A stretch of 42,777 nucleotides of DNA. Source: an uncultured Lachnospiraceae bacterium. Its GTDB lineage: Bacteria; Bacillota; Clostridia; Lachnospirales; Lachnospiraceae. The DNA lies in assembly GCA_910585635.1 (NCBI GenBank), contig CAJUFE010000042.1, positions 1 to 42,777 on the forward strand. The letters are read 5' to 3'. Under the pieces are notes generated by a model. It was given only the letters and a program-made list of their open reading frames with translations. It did not search any database and had not been told where the DNA came from. The position numbers and the translations under genes were made by a program. This document shows positions 8,672 through 17,227 of this stretch, piece by piece (position 1 is the first letter of the stretch; each line of letters starts with the position of its first letter).

Positions 8672-8741
8672 CCGTCCGATCCTGCCCGTTCGATCCTGCC
8701 CGTTCGATCCTGACCGTTCGATCCTGACCGTTCGATCCTGA
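8672..8741. repeat. Five tandem copies of a 14-bp unit
   Basis: The unit CCGTTCGATCCTGA is repeated five times without gaps (8672-8685, 8686-8699, 8700-8713, 8714-8727, 8728-8741). The first copy has one internal change, and the first two copies end in GC. It lies between the glgB promoter and the end of the DUF3810 gene. No open frame or hairpin explains it; it looks like a minisatellite. Confidence 0.9.
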
Positions 8742-8778
8742 CCGACCGGCTGATCGCGGCCGGCACCACGGGCAGGCA

Positions 8779-9870
8779 TCACGCCTCCGGCTCCTGGCGG
8801 TGGTAGGCCAGCATCAGATCCACCACCCTGCCATAGCTCTTCACACCCTCGGCCTGGCTGTTCACCTTCAGATAGGTATCGTTCACCCGGGTGGCCGCCT
8901 CCGACACCCGCCCTTCATAGCGTTGCCAAAAGGCATTATTGTCCCACATATCCCGGCGCACCGCCTCGGGCAGTCCGGCCTGCAGCTGGGCGGCCTGCTC
9001 CGGCTGCTGGCGAAAGAGGGCATTGTTGGCATAGATGAACCCGGACAGATAGCCGCTGTACCGGGAATAGGTGCTGCTCGACCCTATGCAGGCCAGATAA
9101 CCGATAAAATTCGCCTCTTCCTCCCGCATGAACCCCTTTAGATGGGAAAGCTCGTGGCAGGCGGTATGGGGGATATTGTAGGCGGTCATATCGTTGTTAT
9201 AGTTTGCTTCGATCGTAAAGGGCGAATACACACCGGATAAGGACTGGACGGAAAGGATCTGGGACAGGGCCACCGGCTTGGGGAGCGGATAATATCCGGC
9301 CAGCTGGGGATATCGATCCCCCAGCGCCACCATATCGGCTCTCGCCTGCTGCGGAAAGCGAGTGCGGATCCCCTCATCCGGATAGATGCCGCCCTGCTCC
9401 TCCATAAGCTCCTGGCTGGCCTCCTCCACCTGCCCTGCCAGGAAGGAGCAGAGCTGCGCCAGCTCTTCTACGGAGGACTCTCGTATCTCTAGATCCAGGT
9501 AAGAGGAAAAGGGCGCCCGGTAATAATTGATCCCGCAGCCCACCGTATAGGAACAGGCCAGCAGCGACAGGACCAAAAAGCCCATGCTGGCCAGCCTTCC
9601 GATACATTGCCGCCAGGTCCACTTTTGGAGGAGAGCTCTTCGGACGGAGGACACACCATACCATAGACCGCTAAAGAGCAGGAGATAGAGGCCCCATTCG
9701 GACACGGAGAAGGGCAGGCTGCCCAAAAAGGACCCAGAGATACGGACCAGGACCGGATAGACCGTGCCTCCATACCACTCGCCAAAGCCGGGGATACAGC
9801 GGGCCGCCAGCTGCAGGATAAGGGCTGAAGCTAAAGAAATGCTGCCGATCAAGGTCCGTTTATCTTTCAT
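8779..9870 (-). CDS. DUF3810-type membrane zinc metalloprotease-like protein
   Basis: The 363-residue protein has hydrophobic segments at about 8-25, 58-72 and 96-114, then a soluble domain. His239-Glu240-Leu-Ser-His243 (HELSH) is a zinc HExxH motif, followed by REEEANFIGYLAC, the pattern I associate with DUF3810. Substrate and role are not known to me. I chose the ATG at 9870 over one 18 codons upstream because GCAGGAGG lies just before it. It is a single gene leftward, followed by a 14-bp minisatellite and then glgB. Catalytic residues look intact, so it is probably an active membrane-bound protease facing the outside. Confidence 0.82.
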   Translation of the reverse strand: MKDKRTLIGSISLASALILQLAARCIPGFGEWYGGTVYPVLVRISGSFLGSLPFSVSEWGLYLLLFSGLWYGVSSVRRALLQKWTWRQCIGRLASMGFLVLSLLACSYTVGCGINYYRAPFSSYLDLEIRESSVEELAQLCSFLAGQVEEASQELMEEQGGIYPDEGIRTRFPQQARADMVALGDRYPQLAGYYPLPKPVALSQILSVQSLSGVYSPFTIEANYNNDMTAYNIPHTACHELSHLKGFMREEEANFIGYLACIGSSSTYSRYSGYLSGFIYANNALFRQQPEQAAQLQAGLPEAVRRDMWDNNAFWQRYEGRVSEAATRVNDTYLKVNSQAEGVKSYGRVVDLMLAYHRQEPEA

Positions 9871-10016
9871 GTAGAGTGCCTCCTGCTCATCTGTCATCAT
9901 CCAGGCAGTTGGGAATGCTGCCATTTTTCATCTGCTTTACCTCTATCTTACCTCTTTTCTCCCGGCTTCTCCAGTCTTTTTCTCCCGTTCCTTCTGGTTA
10001 TATCTTCCAGCGCCAT

Positions 10017-10081
10017 TTTTCACACCCACGCCGATCGCCAGATAGGTGCTGGCGCACGAGCCCCTTTCGCACCTGTGAAAA
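10017..10081 (+). repeat. Dispersed repeat C, copy 3, with inverted ends
   Basis: It begins TTTTCACACCCACGCC and contains AGATAGGTGCTGG, like the copies at 231 and 3236. This copy ends in TGTGAAAA (10074-10081), the inverted complement of its first eight bases (10017-10024), so it is a small palindromic element in its own right. It lies upstream of the lepB promoter. Confidence 0.6.
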
Positions 10082-10113
10082 GTGATTTTTTTCTTAAGAT
10101 CTTCGAAAATCCC

Positions 10114-10142
10114 TTGCGGAAACGCCAGAACTAAAATATACT
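10114..10142 (+). promoter_or_regulatory. Putative sigma-A promoter of lepB
   Basis: TTGCGG (10114-10119), a 17-base spacer and TATACT (10137-10142), about 60 bases before the lepB start. Confidence 0.7.
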
Positions 10143-10204
10143 CTTTCTTATACTTGTAACAGATCCGACCAAGAACGTGTAAAAGAAAGGATCAAGGAAA
10201 GCCC

Positions 10205-10834
10205 ATGGACAACGAGAACAAAACTACAGATGTCACCTTTGAAGATCAGGATGCCGCGCCGCAGGCGGCAGAGGGCCGGTCCCGGAAAAAAAAGGCTCTG
10301 CCTCCCGGGACTCTGAAGGCAGAGATCCTCAGCTGGATCCAGATCCTGGTCACCGCAGCCTGCATCGCCTTTGTCTTAAATACCTTTATCATCGCCAACA
10401 GCAAGGTCCCCAGCGGCTCGATGGAAAACACGATCATGACAGATGACCGGGTGATCGGCTCCCGGCTCACCTATCGTTTCTCCGATCCGGCGCGGGGCGA
10501 TATCGCCATCTTCCGTTTCCCGGACGACGAGTCTATCTACTATGTGAAACGGATCATCGGCCTTCCTGGTGACACAGTGGATATCCTGGAAGGAAAGGTC
10601 TATATCAATGGCTCCGAGACGCCTCTTGAGGAACCCTATCTTAAGGAAAAGATGCTCCCGGAGGAGGCCATGCATTTCGAGGTGCCGGAGGACTCGTACT
10701 TTATGATGGGGGATAACCGGAACCGTTCTTACGATGCCCGCTACTGGGAGAACACCTTTGTGAAGAGGGAAAAGATCATCGCCAAGGTATTGGTCCGCTA
10801 CTGGCCCCTAAATAAGATGGGAAGGGTCCGCTGA
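10205..10834 (+). CDS. lepB: Type I signal peptidase
   Basis: Removes Sec/Tat signal peptides at the outer face of the cytoplasmic membrane. The 209-residue protein has a charged cytoplasmic N-terminus, one membrane segment at about 42-64, and the S26 catalytic dyad: Ser72 in PSGSMENT and Lys115 in YYVKRIIGLPGD. The closing GDNRNRSYDARYWE box is also present. The single-spanning form is typical of Gram-positives. AAGGAAAG precedes the ATG, with a clear promoter at 10114-10142. It converges with the pilin locus; prepilins there need the separate prepilin peptidase, so the adjacency may be coincidental. Confidence 0.93.
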   Translation: MDNENKTTDVTFEDQDAAPQAAEGRSRKKKALPPGTLKAEILSWIQILVTAACIAFVLNTFIIANSKVPSGSMENTIMTDDRVIGSRLTYRFSDPARGDIAIFRFPDDESIYYVKRIIGLPGDTVDILEGKVYINGSETPLEEPYLKEKMLPEEAMHFEVPEDSYFMMGDNRNRSYDARYWENTFVKREKIIAKVLVRYWPLNKMGRVR

Positions 10835-10906
10835 CCCATGCGTCCTCTGCCCTCTTTTGCCCAGGTCGCTCCTTCAGGCTGCCTGGACCACAGCCGCAAG
10901 ATCGGT

Positions 10907-11536
10907 TCATTCCGTCAAGATCCGTTCCAGATCTTCTTCGGTCACAAAATGGCTGCACGCCACAGACCGGCTCCTGGCATAGGTGGAGCCGGTCTTTTCG
11001 TTGCAGAGCTTTACGCTGACCCGGATCACATTGGTCCGGCTCCCGTCCTTTCGGGACAGCGGTTCAAAGTCCAGCTCCTCAAGCCTATAGCCCTGGTACA
11101 GCTTTTCATCCAGGGTCCAAAGGGTCTCCTTTGGATCTGCCTTTGTGGGGGAAAATACCAGCAGGAGGCCGGCACCCTCCTCCGTCTGGTCCGATGTGAT
11201 CTCCACACGCCGGTCCCCCCTGGTGGTCAGCGTGACCGAGGGACAGCCCCGGCTCCCCTCTGATGCGATGACCACTGTACTGCCCTCATATCCATTGTTC
11301 TTGGCCCCGGCGATCTCCCCTGTCACCTTGTCCAGGATGATCTCACTGACCAGGAGCGCATCCGTCGCGGCCCGCAGCCGTTCATGGAGGCGCAGGCTCT
11401 GGGTCAGGAGGACCGTGGCCGACGCCAGGAGTATGGCAGTCAACGCCAGGCTGACGATCATCTCCAGAAGGGTGTAGCCTTCTGTCCTCTTTTTTGCTTT
11501 CCTCCACTGCCCACTGGCCCATTTATCCTGTACCAT
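10907..11536 (-). CDS. Prepilin-like protein, PilW/GspJ type
   Basis: The 209-residue protein has a class III prepilin leader: a basic stretch then RTEG, cleavage expected before Tyr, and YTLLEMIVSLALTAILLASA with Glu at mature position 5. The soluble part contains a predicted beta domain. I chose the ATG at 11536, five bases before the preceding stop, because GAGGAG lies upstream; the frame is open 44 codons further but that would overlap the previous gene. It is the last gene of the leftward pilus locus and probably a minor pseudopilin of the tip complex. The PilW versus GspJ label is by position and size only. Confidence 0.8.
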   Translation of the reverse strand: MVQDKWASGQWRKAKKRTEGYTLLEMIVSLALTAILLASATVLLTQSLRLHERLRAATDALLVSEIILDKVTGEIAGAKNNGYEGSTVVIASEGSRGCPSVTLTTRGDRRVEITSDQTEEGAGLLLVFSPTKADPKETLWTLDEKLYQGYRLEELDFEPLSRKDGSRTNVIRVSVKLCNEKTGSTYARSRSVACSHFVTEEDLERILTE

Positions 11537-11540
11537 ACTC

Positions 11541-11954
11541 TCATCGCTCCTCTTTGGCCCCCACATCATAAACGATCCCTGCCAGACCTTCTGTGCTGGT
11601 ATAGCCATAGACCTCCATCCCATCCAGGATGAAGCCGTCCTCCCAGCCATCCCCATCCACCCGCTCAAACCGGATGCTCCCTCCGCCGATCCGTTCTGCC
11701 TGCACCCCTTCTCCCAGGTGATAGGCCTCGTAGAGGGCTTCTTTTTCTTCCATGAGACGGACTGCCCGGACCACGGCGCGGCTGCCGGTCATAAAGACAT
11801 TGGAGAAGACCGCCGCCAGCATCGTTAAGATCGCAAAGCTGACGATGACCTCTACCATGGTGTTCCCTTTGCTCTTTTTTTCTGCCGCGGCCTCCCCCCG
11901 GCCTTGCCTTTCCTTTATCGCATCTTTCTGGCGCTCCTTTTTCCGCGTCCCCAT
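11541..11954 (-). CDS. Prepilin-like protein, PilV/GspI type
   Basis: The 137-residue protein has a long basic leader of 30 residues ending KSKG, then NTMVEVIVSFAILTMLAAVF with Glu at mature position 5, the hallmark of a type IV prepilin. Its short C-terminal domain is small for a major pilin, so a minor or priming pseudopilin is likely. Eight bases separate it from the upstream gene, whose last codons supply GAGAGGGAG as ribosome binding site. It should be processed by the prepilin peptidase at 20106-20564. Confidence 0.78.
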   Translation of the reverse strand: MGTRKKERQKDAIKERQGRGEAAAEKKSKGNTMVEVIVSFAILTMLAAVFSNVFMTGSRAVVRAVRLMEEKEALYEAYHLGEGVQAERIGGGSIRFERVDGDGWEDGFILDGMEVYGYTSTEGLAGIVYDVGAKEER

Positions 11955-11961
11955 ACTCCGC

Positions 11962-12711
11962 TCACTCCCTCTCTACGATCCGCGACCATTTCCAAAGATA
12001 TGTCCCCCCGCTGTTGACCTTCTGATAGATCCGGCGGATGGTGCATGCACTATCTCCTAAGGAGCAGGTGATCTCCACATGCAGGTCGATGTCCATACGG
12101 TAAAAATACGCCTCCCACTCCTCTTCTCCGTCCCAGGCCTCTTTCCACCCCTTTTCCCAGTACAGATCGATCTGGACGGCCCCGGCTTCCTTTGGCCAGC
12201 TGCCATCCTCCACCTGAAAGCTGCGCTTGACCGCAGAAAGTGCGTGCTCCGGGCCTCCCTCCGGGTCATAGTCCTTCCAGCTTGAGTCTCTGCTGCAGAC
12301 ATAGGCTCCTGCATACTCCCACAGGCCGTCTCCCTGGATGCTCCCCGATGGGATCTCGCGGTAAGGACGGTCCGCCAGCTCCGTATCCAGGGACCGCCCG
12401 ATCGAATCGGCCATGATGCGGCATTGCTCTCCTGAAGATACTCTTCTGGCTGTGGCCAGCAGAGAACCCACCGCCAACAGGATGGACAGGCTCAACGCTG
12501 CGGCCACCATCATGATGCAGAGGATGAGGAGCAGGGAAGAACCCTTTTGCTCCGCCAGCAGCTCTCTGCATCCCCGTCTTCCTGCGTTCTGCCCTTCCCC
12601 ATCCGGCTTTCCTGTCCCTGGCTCCTTTGCATCCTGCATCTGGGCAGCCGGCCTTTTTCTAGCTGCTCCCAATCCCATCGCTCCTCTCGTCCTCATCCAC
12701 TGCCATCTCAT
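11962..12711 (-). CDS. PilX/GspK-like pseudopilin
   Basis: The protein (249 residues from this start) has a polar N-terminus, then EQKG followed by SSLLLILCIMMVAAALSLSI, a prepilin-like cleavage and membrane segment without the usual Glu at position 5, as is common in PilX/GspK minor pilins. The rest is soluble with three scattered Cys. The start is uncertain: ATG 12711 has AGGGAG close upstream, while ATG 12774 would overlap the previous stop by 11 bases and could be translationally coupled. The frame is open to 13020, but that stretch is the acidic tail of the upstream gene read in another frame. Family call is moderate. Confidence 0.68.
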   Translation of the reverse strand: MRWQWMRTRGAMGLGAARKRPAAQMQDAKEPGTGKPDGEGQNAGRRGCRELLAEQKGSSLLLILCIMMVAAALSLSILLAVGSLLATARRVSSGEQCRIMADSIGRSLDTELADRPYREIPSGSIQGDGLWEYAGAYVCSRDSSWKDYDPEGGPEHALSAVKRSFQVEDGSWPKEAGAVQIDLYWEKGWKEAWDGEEEWEAYFYRMDIDLHVEITCSLGDSACTIRRIYQKVNSGGTYLWKWSRIVERE

Positions 12712-12763
12712 CCTGCTCCCTTGATCTGCCGTCCGTTCCTGCCGGGCCGCCATATCCTCCCAC

Positions 12764-14893
12764 CTATCTGCCATCCAGTCCTTTCGGGTCGTCTTTCCCT
12801 CCCACCGGTTCGCTATCTGTTCCTGCTTGTCCACCGTCTGTCCCCACTTCCACGTCATCTGCTCCCGCCGGACTGCCATCTGCTCCCGCTGGGACGCCAT
12901 CTGGCCCCGCCGGATCATCCCCCTTTTCTCCCGGCCTATGGGCCTCTTTCTCCGACTCCTCTCCCGCCTCCCTTCTGTCATCCTCTCCTTCTGGCCCGTC
13001 GGCTTTTTCTTCCATCCCACCGGCCTCTTCCTCTAGCCGACCGCCCCCTTCTGATCCGTCCCCCTTCTCTTCCGGCCCGTTGGACTTTTCTCCCGCCCCA
13101 ACGCCCTTTTCCTCCGGCCCGCCGGACTTTTCTCCCGTCCCAACGTCCTTTTCCTCCGGCTCATTGTCCTCTTTCTCTGGCCTGCTTACCTTTTCCTTGG
13201 ATCCGTTCCCCTCTTCTTCTAGCCTGATGCCCGCTCCCCCAGACCTGTCCGTCTCATCTCCTGGCCCATCGACCTCTTCCTCCGATCCGTCGACCTCTTC
13301 CTCTGATCCGTTCTCCTCTTCCTTTGGCCTGATCCCTACTCCTCCAGACCCGCCAGTCTCTTCTTCTGGCTCGATGCCCTCTTCCGCCAGTCCGTCAACC
13401 TCCTCTTCTGTAAATTCCAGAGGCATCCAGTTGCTCTCCTTCATCCGTGTATCGACATAACCGTCGCCATAGCCCACCACCGTGCAGCTTATGCCTTCCA
13501 GCTGGGAAAGCTCCCATCCGGCTTCCTGTACCAGCTCCCGCAGGGAGGACCAGGGCAGAAGATCCTCTGTCCCGTCTTCTGCCTTATCTGCCGTCCTACC
13601 CTCTCCATCTTCCCGGTCTGCCGTCCTGTCCTCTCCATCTTCCCAGTCTGCCTTCCTGTCCTCTCCATCTTCCCAGTCTGCCTTCCTGTCCTCTCCATCT
13701 GCCTGTTCTGCCTCTGCGTCGGCCATCCCCCACTGGTCCAATACCAGAACGATCTGGCAGCGCGCCTCATCCAGCAGGACTGGAAAACTATACCAACGCT
13801 GCTCCTCCCCCTGGCAGACGACCGCCTGTATCACCTGATAGCCGCCGCCCGGGTCCAGGCTCATAAAGCGGCTTGGGATCCCCGGGTATGCCATAGGCCA
13901 TCTTTCCCCCAAAAGCTCCGGATCCAGGATGATCCTGCAGATCTCCTGCCTGACCGTTCCTCCGGGACCCTTTTCCTCTGCCATGAGGCTGCCATCCTCC
14001 CGAAAGTCCCCGAAGATCTTTATCTCATAAGTCAGATCCTTCCAGGCCACCACATCCTCTGCCTCAACCTGCCAATGCAGGAGGATCTGCCCTTCCTCCT
14101 CACCGTCTCCTGTTCCCTTACCCGTACCCCCATCTCCTGCCGTCGCTAACGTCAGCCCGTGTATCTGGGGCTTCTCTGCCCGGCCGTCCACGGTGCCGGC
14201 CAGGGTATCCACCCCATGATAGCCGATCCGCTGCTCACGCAGAGCTTCCGTCCTCCGGTCTGTCACATCTCCTTTCGTCCCATCAGTCCCATCCATGCCG
14301 CGTTCGAAGCCATCGGGCCAGTAACGGCTGTAAAAGACCCCGTAGACCGATCCGGCAGAAGGGTCCAGCTCTATGCGGATGGAGCCCTCCAGCAGGAACG
14401 TCCTGTCCGGGATATAGGGGCCCAAAAGCTCCCAGAGCGCCTTAGCCCTGCCCCTCAGAGCCGTTCCCTGCCATCTGGGATCGGCTGCCCGCCCCTCACC
14501 GTCCAGACCTGGCACCTGCTCCTGCCAGCTGACTGCCGGGACCTCCAGCACATAGATCGTCCCTTCCTCTGTACGCCACACATCTCCCGCTGTCAACGGC
14601 TGTCCATCCGGGCCGATGAGACCGGTAAAGTCCAGGATATCCGCCTGGCCAAAGAGCGCCTCCAAGGGATAGAGCCTGCCCTCCCCGGCACGTTTGGCCA
14701 GCTCGGACTGGACGGCCAGATAGACCTGCCGGGCATAGGCATCCTGCTCTTTCCACTGGATATATCGGCGGTATCGGAGCACCCCCGCGCCAGATACGGC
14801 CAGCAGGATGGCCATGAGAGCCAGGACTACGATCATCTCCACCAAGGTAAACCCATCTCCAGATCCCCTAAGGCTCCTCCATCTCCCACGCAT
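12764..14893 (-). CDS. Very large prepilin-like protein with acidic repeat tail
   Basis: The 709-residue protein starts with SGDG then FTLVEMIVVLALMAILLAVS, a textbook prepilin cleavage site and pilin helix with Glu5. Residues about 30-390 are a soluble region I cannot assign. At about 395-435 are four copies of a ten-residue unit (WEDGEDRKAD and variants). From about 484 to the end the sequence is almost only Glu, Gly, Asp, Lys, Pro and Ser in degenerate repeats, strongly acidic and surely disordered. Ordinary pseudopilins have 130-250 residues. ATG 14893 lies inside the end of pilB (26-base overlap) after AAGGCGG. A surface-exposed filament subunit or an anchored stalk are both possible; the reading frame is intact throughout. 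Confidence 0.78.
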   Translation of the reverse strand: MRGRWRSLRGSGDGFTLVEMIVVLALMAILLAVSGAGVLRYRRYIQWKEQDAYARQVYLAVQSELAKRAGEGRLYPLEALFGQADILDFTGLIGPDGQPLTAGDVWRTEEGTIYVLEVPAVSWQEQVPGLDGEGRAADPRWQGTALRGRAKALWELLGPYIPDRTFLLEGSIRIELDPSAGSVYGVFYSRYWPDGFERGMDGTDGTKGDVTDRRTEALREQRIGYHGVDTLAGTVDGRAEKPQIHGLTLATAGDGGTGKGTGDGEEEGQILLHWQVEAEDVVAWKDLTYEIKIFGDFREDGSLMAEEKGPGGTVRQEICRIILDPELLGERWPMAYPGIPSRFMSLDPGGGYQVIQAVVCQGEEQRWYSFPVLLDEARCQIVLVLDQWGMADAEAEQADGEDRKADWEDGEDRKADWEDGEDRTADREDGEGRTADKAEDGTEDLLPWSSLRELVQEAGWELSQLEGISCTVVGYGDGYVDTRMKESNWMPLEFTEEEVDGLAEEGIEPEEETGGSGGVGIRPKEEENGSEEEVDGSEEEVDGPGDETDRSGGAGIRLEEEGNGSKEKVSRPEKEDNEPEEKDVGTGEKSGGPEEKGVGAGEKSNGPEEKGDGSEGGGRLEEEAGGMEEKADGPEGEDDRREAGEESEKEAHRPGEKGDDPAGPDGVPAGADGSPAGADDVEVGTDGGQAGTDSEPVGGKDDPKGLDGR
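13588..13707 (-). repeat. Four tandem 30-bp repeats in the large pseudopilin gene
   Basis: Four units of 30 bases encode a ten-residue acidic repeat. The two inner units are nearly identical and the outer ones diverged, suggesting recent expansion by slippage. The length keeps the frame. Confidence 0.88.
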
Positions 14894-16550
14894 CGTGATA
14901 AACCGCCTTTCTCAGCTCATCCACTGAGGTCGTCCCCTGCTCCACCAGCTCTGCCCCGCAGCCTTTCAGCGTCCGCATCTGCTGCTCCTTGACCGCATAG
15001 GTCAAGATCGCCTCCTGGGGAGCCCGGTCCGCGATCATCTGCCGGATCTGCCGGTCGATGGTCAAGATCTCATGGATCGCCGTCCGCCCCCGGTACCCGG
15101 TCCCGCCGCAGGCGGGACAGCCTGTGGGGGCCCAGATCTTCTCCACCTTTTTCCCGATCAGCCTCTGATCCTCCTGTGTCGCCTCCGCCGGCCTTGCACA
15201 CCTGGGGCACAGCTTCCGCACCAGACGCTGAGCCACGATCCCCACCAGTGAAGCCGAAGCCAGATACGGCGCTACGCCCATATCCTCCAAACGGATGATC
15301 GAAGAGACCGCATCATTGGTATGCAGCGTTGATAAGACCAGATGACCCGTGATCGCCGCCCGGACAGCCACAGCCGCCGTCTCCTCATCTCTCGTCTCTC
15401 CCACCATGATGATATCCGGGTCCTGCCGCAGCAGAGCCCTGAGCCCCGTCTCAAAGGTCAGACCGATCTGCCCGTTCACCTGGCTCTGGCTGATCTTCGG
15501 CAGTTCCTGCTCCACCGGGTCTTCTATCGTACAGATGTTCACCGGCCCTTTCGCCAGCTCATCCAGCACCATATATAGGGTGGTCGTTTTTCCTGAGCCG
15601 GTAGGGCCAGTGAGATAGATCAGGCCATTAGGAGCCTTCAGCATCCTTTTTAAGAGCCCATAATCTCTGGAGCTCATGCCAAAGGTGTCCTTATGGTCGA
15701 TCCGGTCCCCTGCGGACAGCAGACGGATCACCGCCTTCTCGCCGTGGACAGCCGGCATCACCGATACCCGGGTGTTCACGATCTCCCCATCGACGGTCAC
15801 CCGGAAATGTCCGTCCTGGGGGAGCCTGTGCTCTGCGATATCCATCTTTCCCAGCACCTTCAGCCTGGCGATCAGCGGCTGGTGCAGCTCCTTTTTCAGG
15901 GTGACGAAATCCGCCATCACCCCGTCGATCCGCATCCTGACCGTCACCTCATCTGCAAATGGCTCGATGTGGATATCGCTGGCATCATTCCTGCGGGCCC
16001 GCTGTAAAAGATCGTCCAGTAAACGGACCACCGGCACAGCCCCTTTCCCAGGCTGCCGCCGGAACGCATTGGCCTCCCCGGCCGCCCTCCTGGCCCGGAT
16101 CTCTGCGTAGTAGTAGCGGATCTTCTGTTCCAGCGGCTCTGCTCTGCACAGCCGCAGCTCCAGATCCATCCCTGTGGTCTGGCGGATATCCTCCAGACTG
16201 TAAAGGTCCAGCGGATCGTTGGTCAGGACCGTCAAGATCCCCTCCTCTGCCCGGACCGGGAGGACTTGATACTGCTGGGCCGATCGTTCCGGCAGTCTTG
16301 CCACCGCCTCCAGATCCACCTGGAGCCGCGAAGGGTCCTCCAGCTTTAATCCCAGACGCATCCCCAGCGCCTTTAACATCTGCTCCTCCGAGATCAGCTC
16401 CAGCTCCATCATCGCCTTCCCCAGGCGCATCCCTTTATGGGTCCTTTGATAGGCCAACGCTTCTTTAAGCTCCTGATCCGTCACGTATCCCAGCTCCTTT
16501 AGGATCTCGCCTATCCGGCTATGGCGAGGCCCCTGCTCCTGATCCATCAT
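14868..16550 (-). CDS. pilB: Type IV pilus / type II secretion assembly ATPase, PilB/GspE family
   Basis: Hexameric cytoplasmic ATPase that powers pilus or pseudopilus extension. The 560-residue protein has an N-terminal MshEN-like domain (about 1-140), Walker A GPTGSGKT (315-322), an Asp box, Walker B DPDIIMVGE (377-385), HLVLSTLHTNDA, and a zinc tetracysteine (Cys448, Cys451, Cys478, Cys481), which marks extension ATPases rather than the retraction ATPase PilT. The start overlaps the pilO stop in an ATGA, with AAGGAGG seven bases ahead. No PilT is present in the window, so retraction, if any, would need a gene elsewhere. Confidence 0.94.
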   Translation of the reverse strand: MMDQEQGPRHSRIGEILKELGYVTDQELKEALAYQRTHKGMRLGKAMMELELISEEQMLKALGMRLGLKLEDPSRLQVDLEAVARLPERSAQQYQVLPVRAEEGILTVLTNDPLDLYSLEDIRQTTGMDLELRLCRAEPLEQKIRYYYAEIRARRAAGEANAFRRQPGKGAVPVVRLLDDLLQRARRNDASDIHIEPFADEVTVRMRIDGVMADFVTLKKELHQPLIARLKVLGKMDIAEHRLPQDGHFRVTVDGEIVNTRVSVMPAVHGEKAVIRLLSAGDRIDHKDTFGMSSRDYGLLKRMLKAPNGLIYLTGPTGSGKTTTLYMVLDELAKGPVNICTIEDPVEQELPKISQSQVNGQIGLTFETGLRALLRQDPDIIMVGETRDEETAAVAVRAAITGHLVLSTLHTNDAVSSIIRLEDMGVAPYLASASLVGIVAQRLVRKLCPRCARPAEATQEDQRLIGKKVEKIWAPTGCPACGGTGYRGRTAIHEILTIDRQIRQMIADRAPQEAILTYAVKEQQMRTLKGCGAELVEQGTTSVDELRKAVYHDAWEMEEP

Positions 16551-17227
16551 CCCGTCCCCTCCTTATGGCACATGGAGATCTCCAACTGCAGCTCCAGCAC
16601 ATCCTCTCCCTCTTCTTTGCCCACTACCGGCAGGGGGCTGTCCTCCCCTGCCTCAAAGACCGGCCCATCTCCTGCGTTCATGCTCCTGGCTGTTATCCTG
16701 CGCATGGTAACGGTACGGATCCCCTCTTCTTCATATGCCAGCGCATCCAAAAGGCCGTCCCTGCCCTCCTTCGGACCGGTCACCTCCAGCAGCACCTGGG
16801 CACAGGATACACTGTCCGCTGCCCCTTTGGCGGGCTCCTGCTCTTCCTTTTCCGTGTCAAAGGCGTAGAGAGCAGGGGACGCAGAAGGCATCCGGATCTC
16901 CAGCTTCCTTACGGATAACCCATGCTCCAGTGCCATGGCGGTCAAGAGCTTCCCGATCTCCTGACTTTCCAGCATCGGATAAAAGGGCGCCTGGAGCCTT
17001 CCCAGATCCGCCTTAAGGCTCTCGTTCTCTATGCGGACGATGGGCAGTCCATCCAGCTTTTTCTGCTTTTCTCCCATATCCTCCCTGACCATTTCCAGCT
17101 GCGCCCTCATCTGGACGTTCGCCCTGTGCAGCGGCCAGATCCCCAAACACACATAAGCGGCCACGATCCCCAGGACCGCCAGGATCGGCAGCATCGCCTT
17201 ATCACGCTCTGTCACTTCCAGCTTCAT
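16547..17227 (-). CDS. PilO-like inner-membrane assembly protein
   Basis: The 226-residue protein has one membrane segment at about 12-31, a coiled-coil stretch just after it (about 36-75) and a soluble C-terminal domain, the architecture of PilO/GspM, which forms the alignment complex with PilM and PilN. Sequence conservation in this family is low, so the call rests on topology and position. The start is ATG 17227, overlapping the upstream stop as ATGA after GAGGAGGGG, rather than an earlier ATG inside the previous gene. ATGA coupling on both sides suggests equimolar synthesis with its partners. Confidence 0.75.
   Translation of the reverse strand: MKLEVTERDKAMLPILAVLGIVAAYVCLGIWPLHRANVQMRAQLEMVREDMGEKQKKLDGLPIVRIENESLKADLGRLQAPFYPMLESQEIGKLLTAMALEHGLSVRKLEIRMPSASPALYAFDTEKEEQEPAKGAADSVSCAQVLLEVTGPKEGRDGLLDALAYEEEGIRTVTMRRITARSMNAGDGPVFEAGEDSPLPVVGKEEGEDVLELQLEISMCHKEGTG

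Noticed and set aside
8672..8741. CRISPR array
   Set aside because: Units are 14 bases, contiguous and without spacers; no cas genes in the window.
12712..13020. Arg-rich N-terminal extension of the PilX-like gene overlapping the large pseudopilin
   Set aside because: It is the repetitive acidic tail read in another frame; nothing in it resembles a domain and good starts exist downstream. True overprinting cannot be fully excluded.
12547..13227. Pro/Leu/His-rich plus-strand open frame in the pilus locus
   Set aside because: Low-complexity antisense of the repeat region without start signals.
13588..13707. CRISPR array in the pseudopilin gene
   Set aside because: The repeats are in-frame 30-base coding units with no unique spacers.
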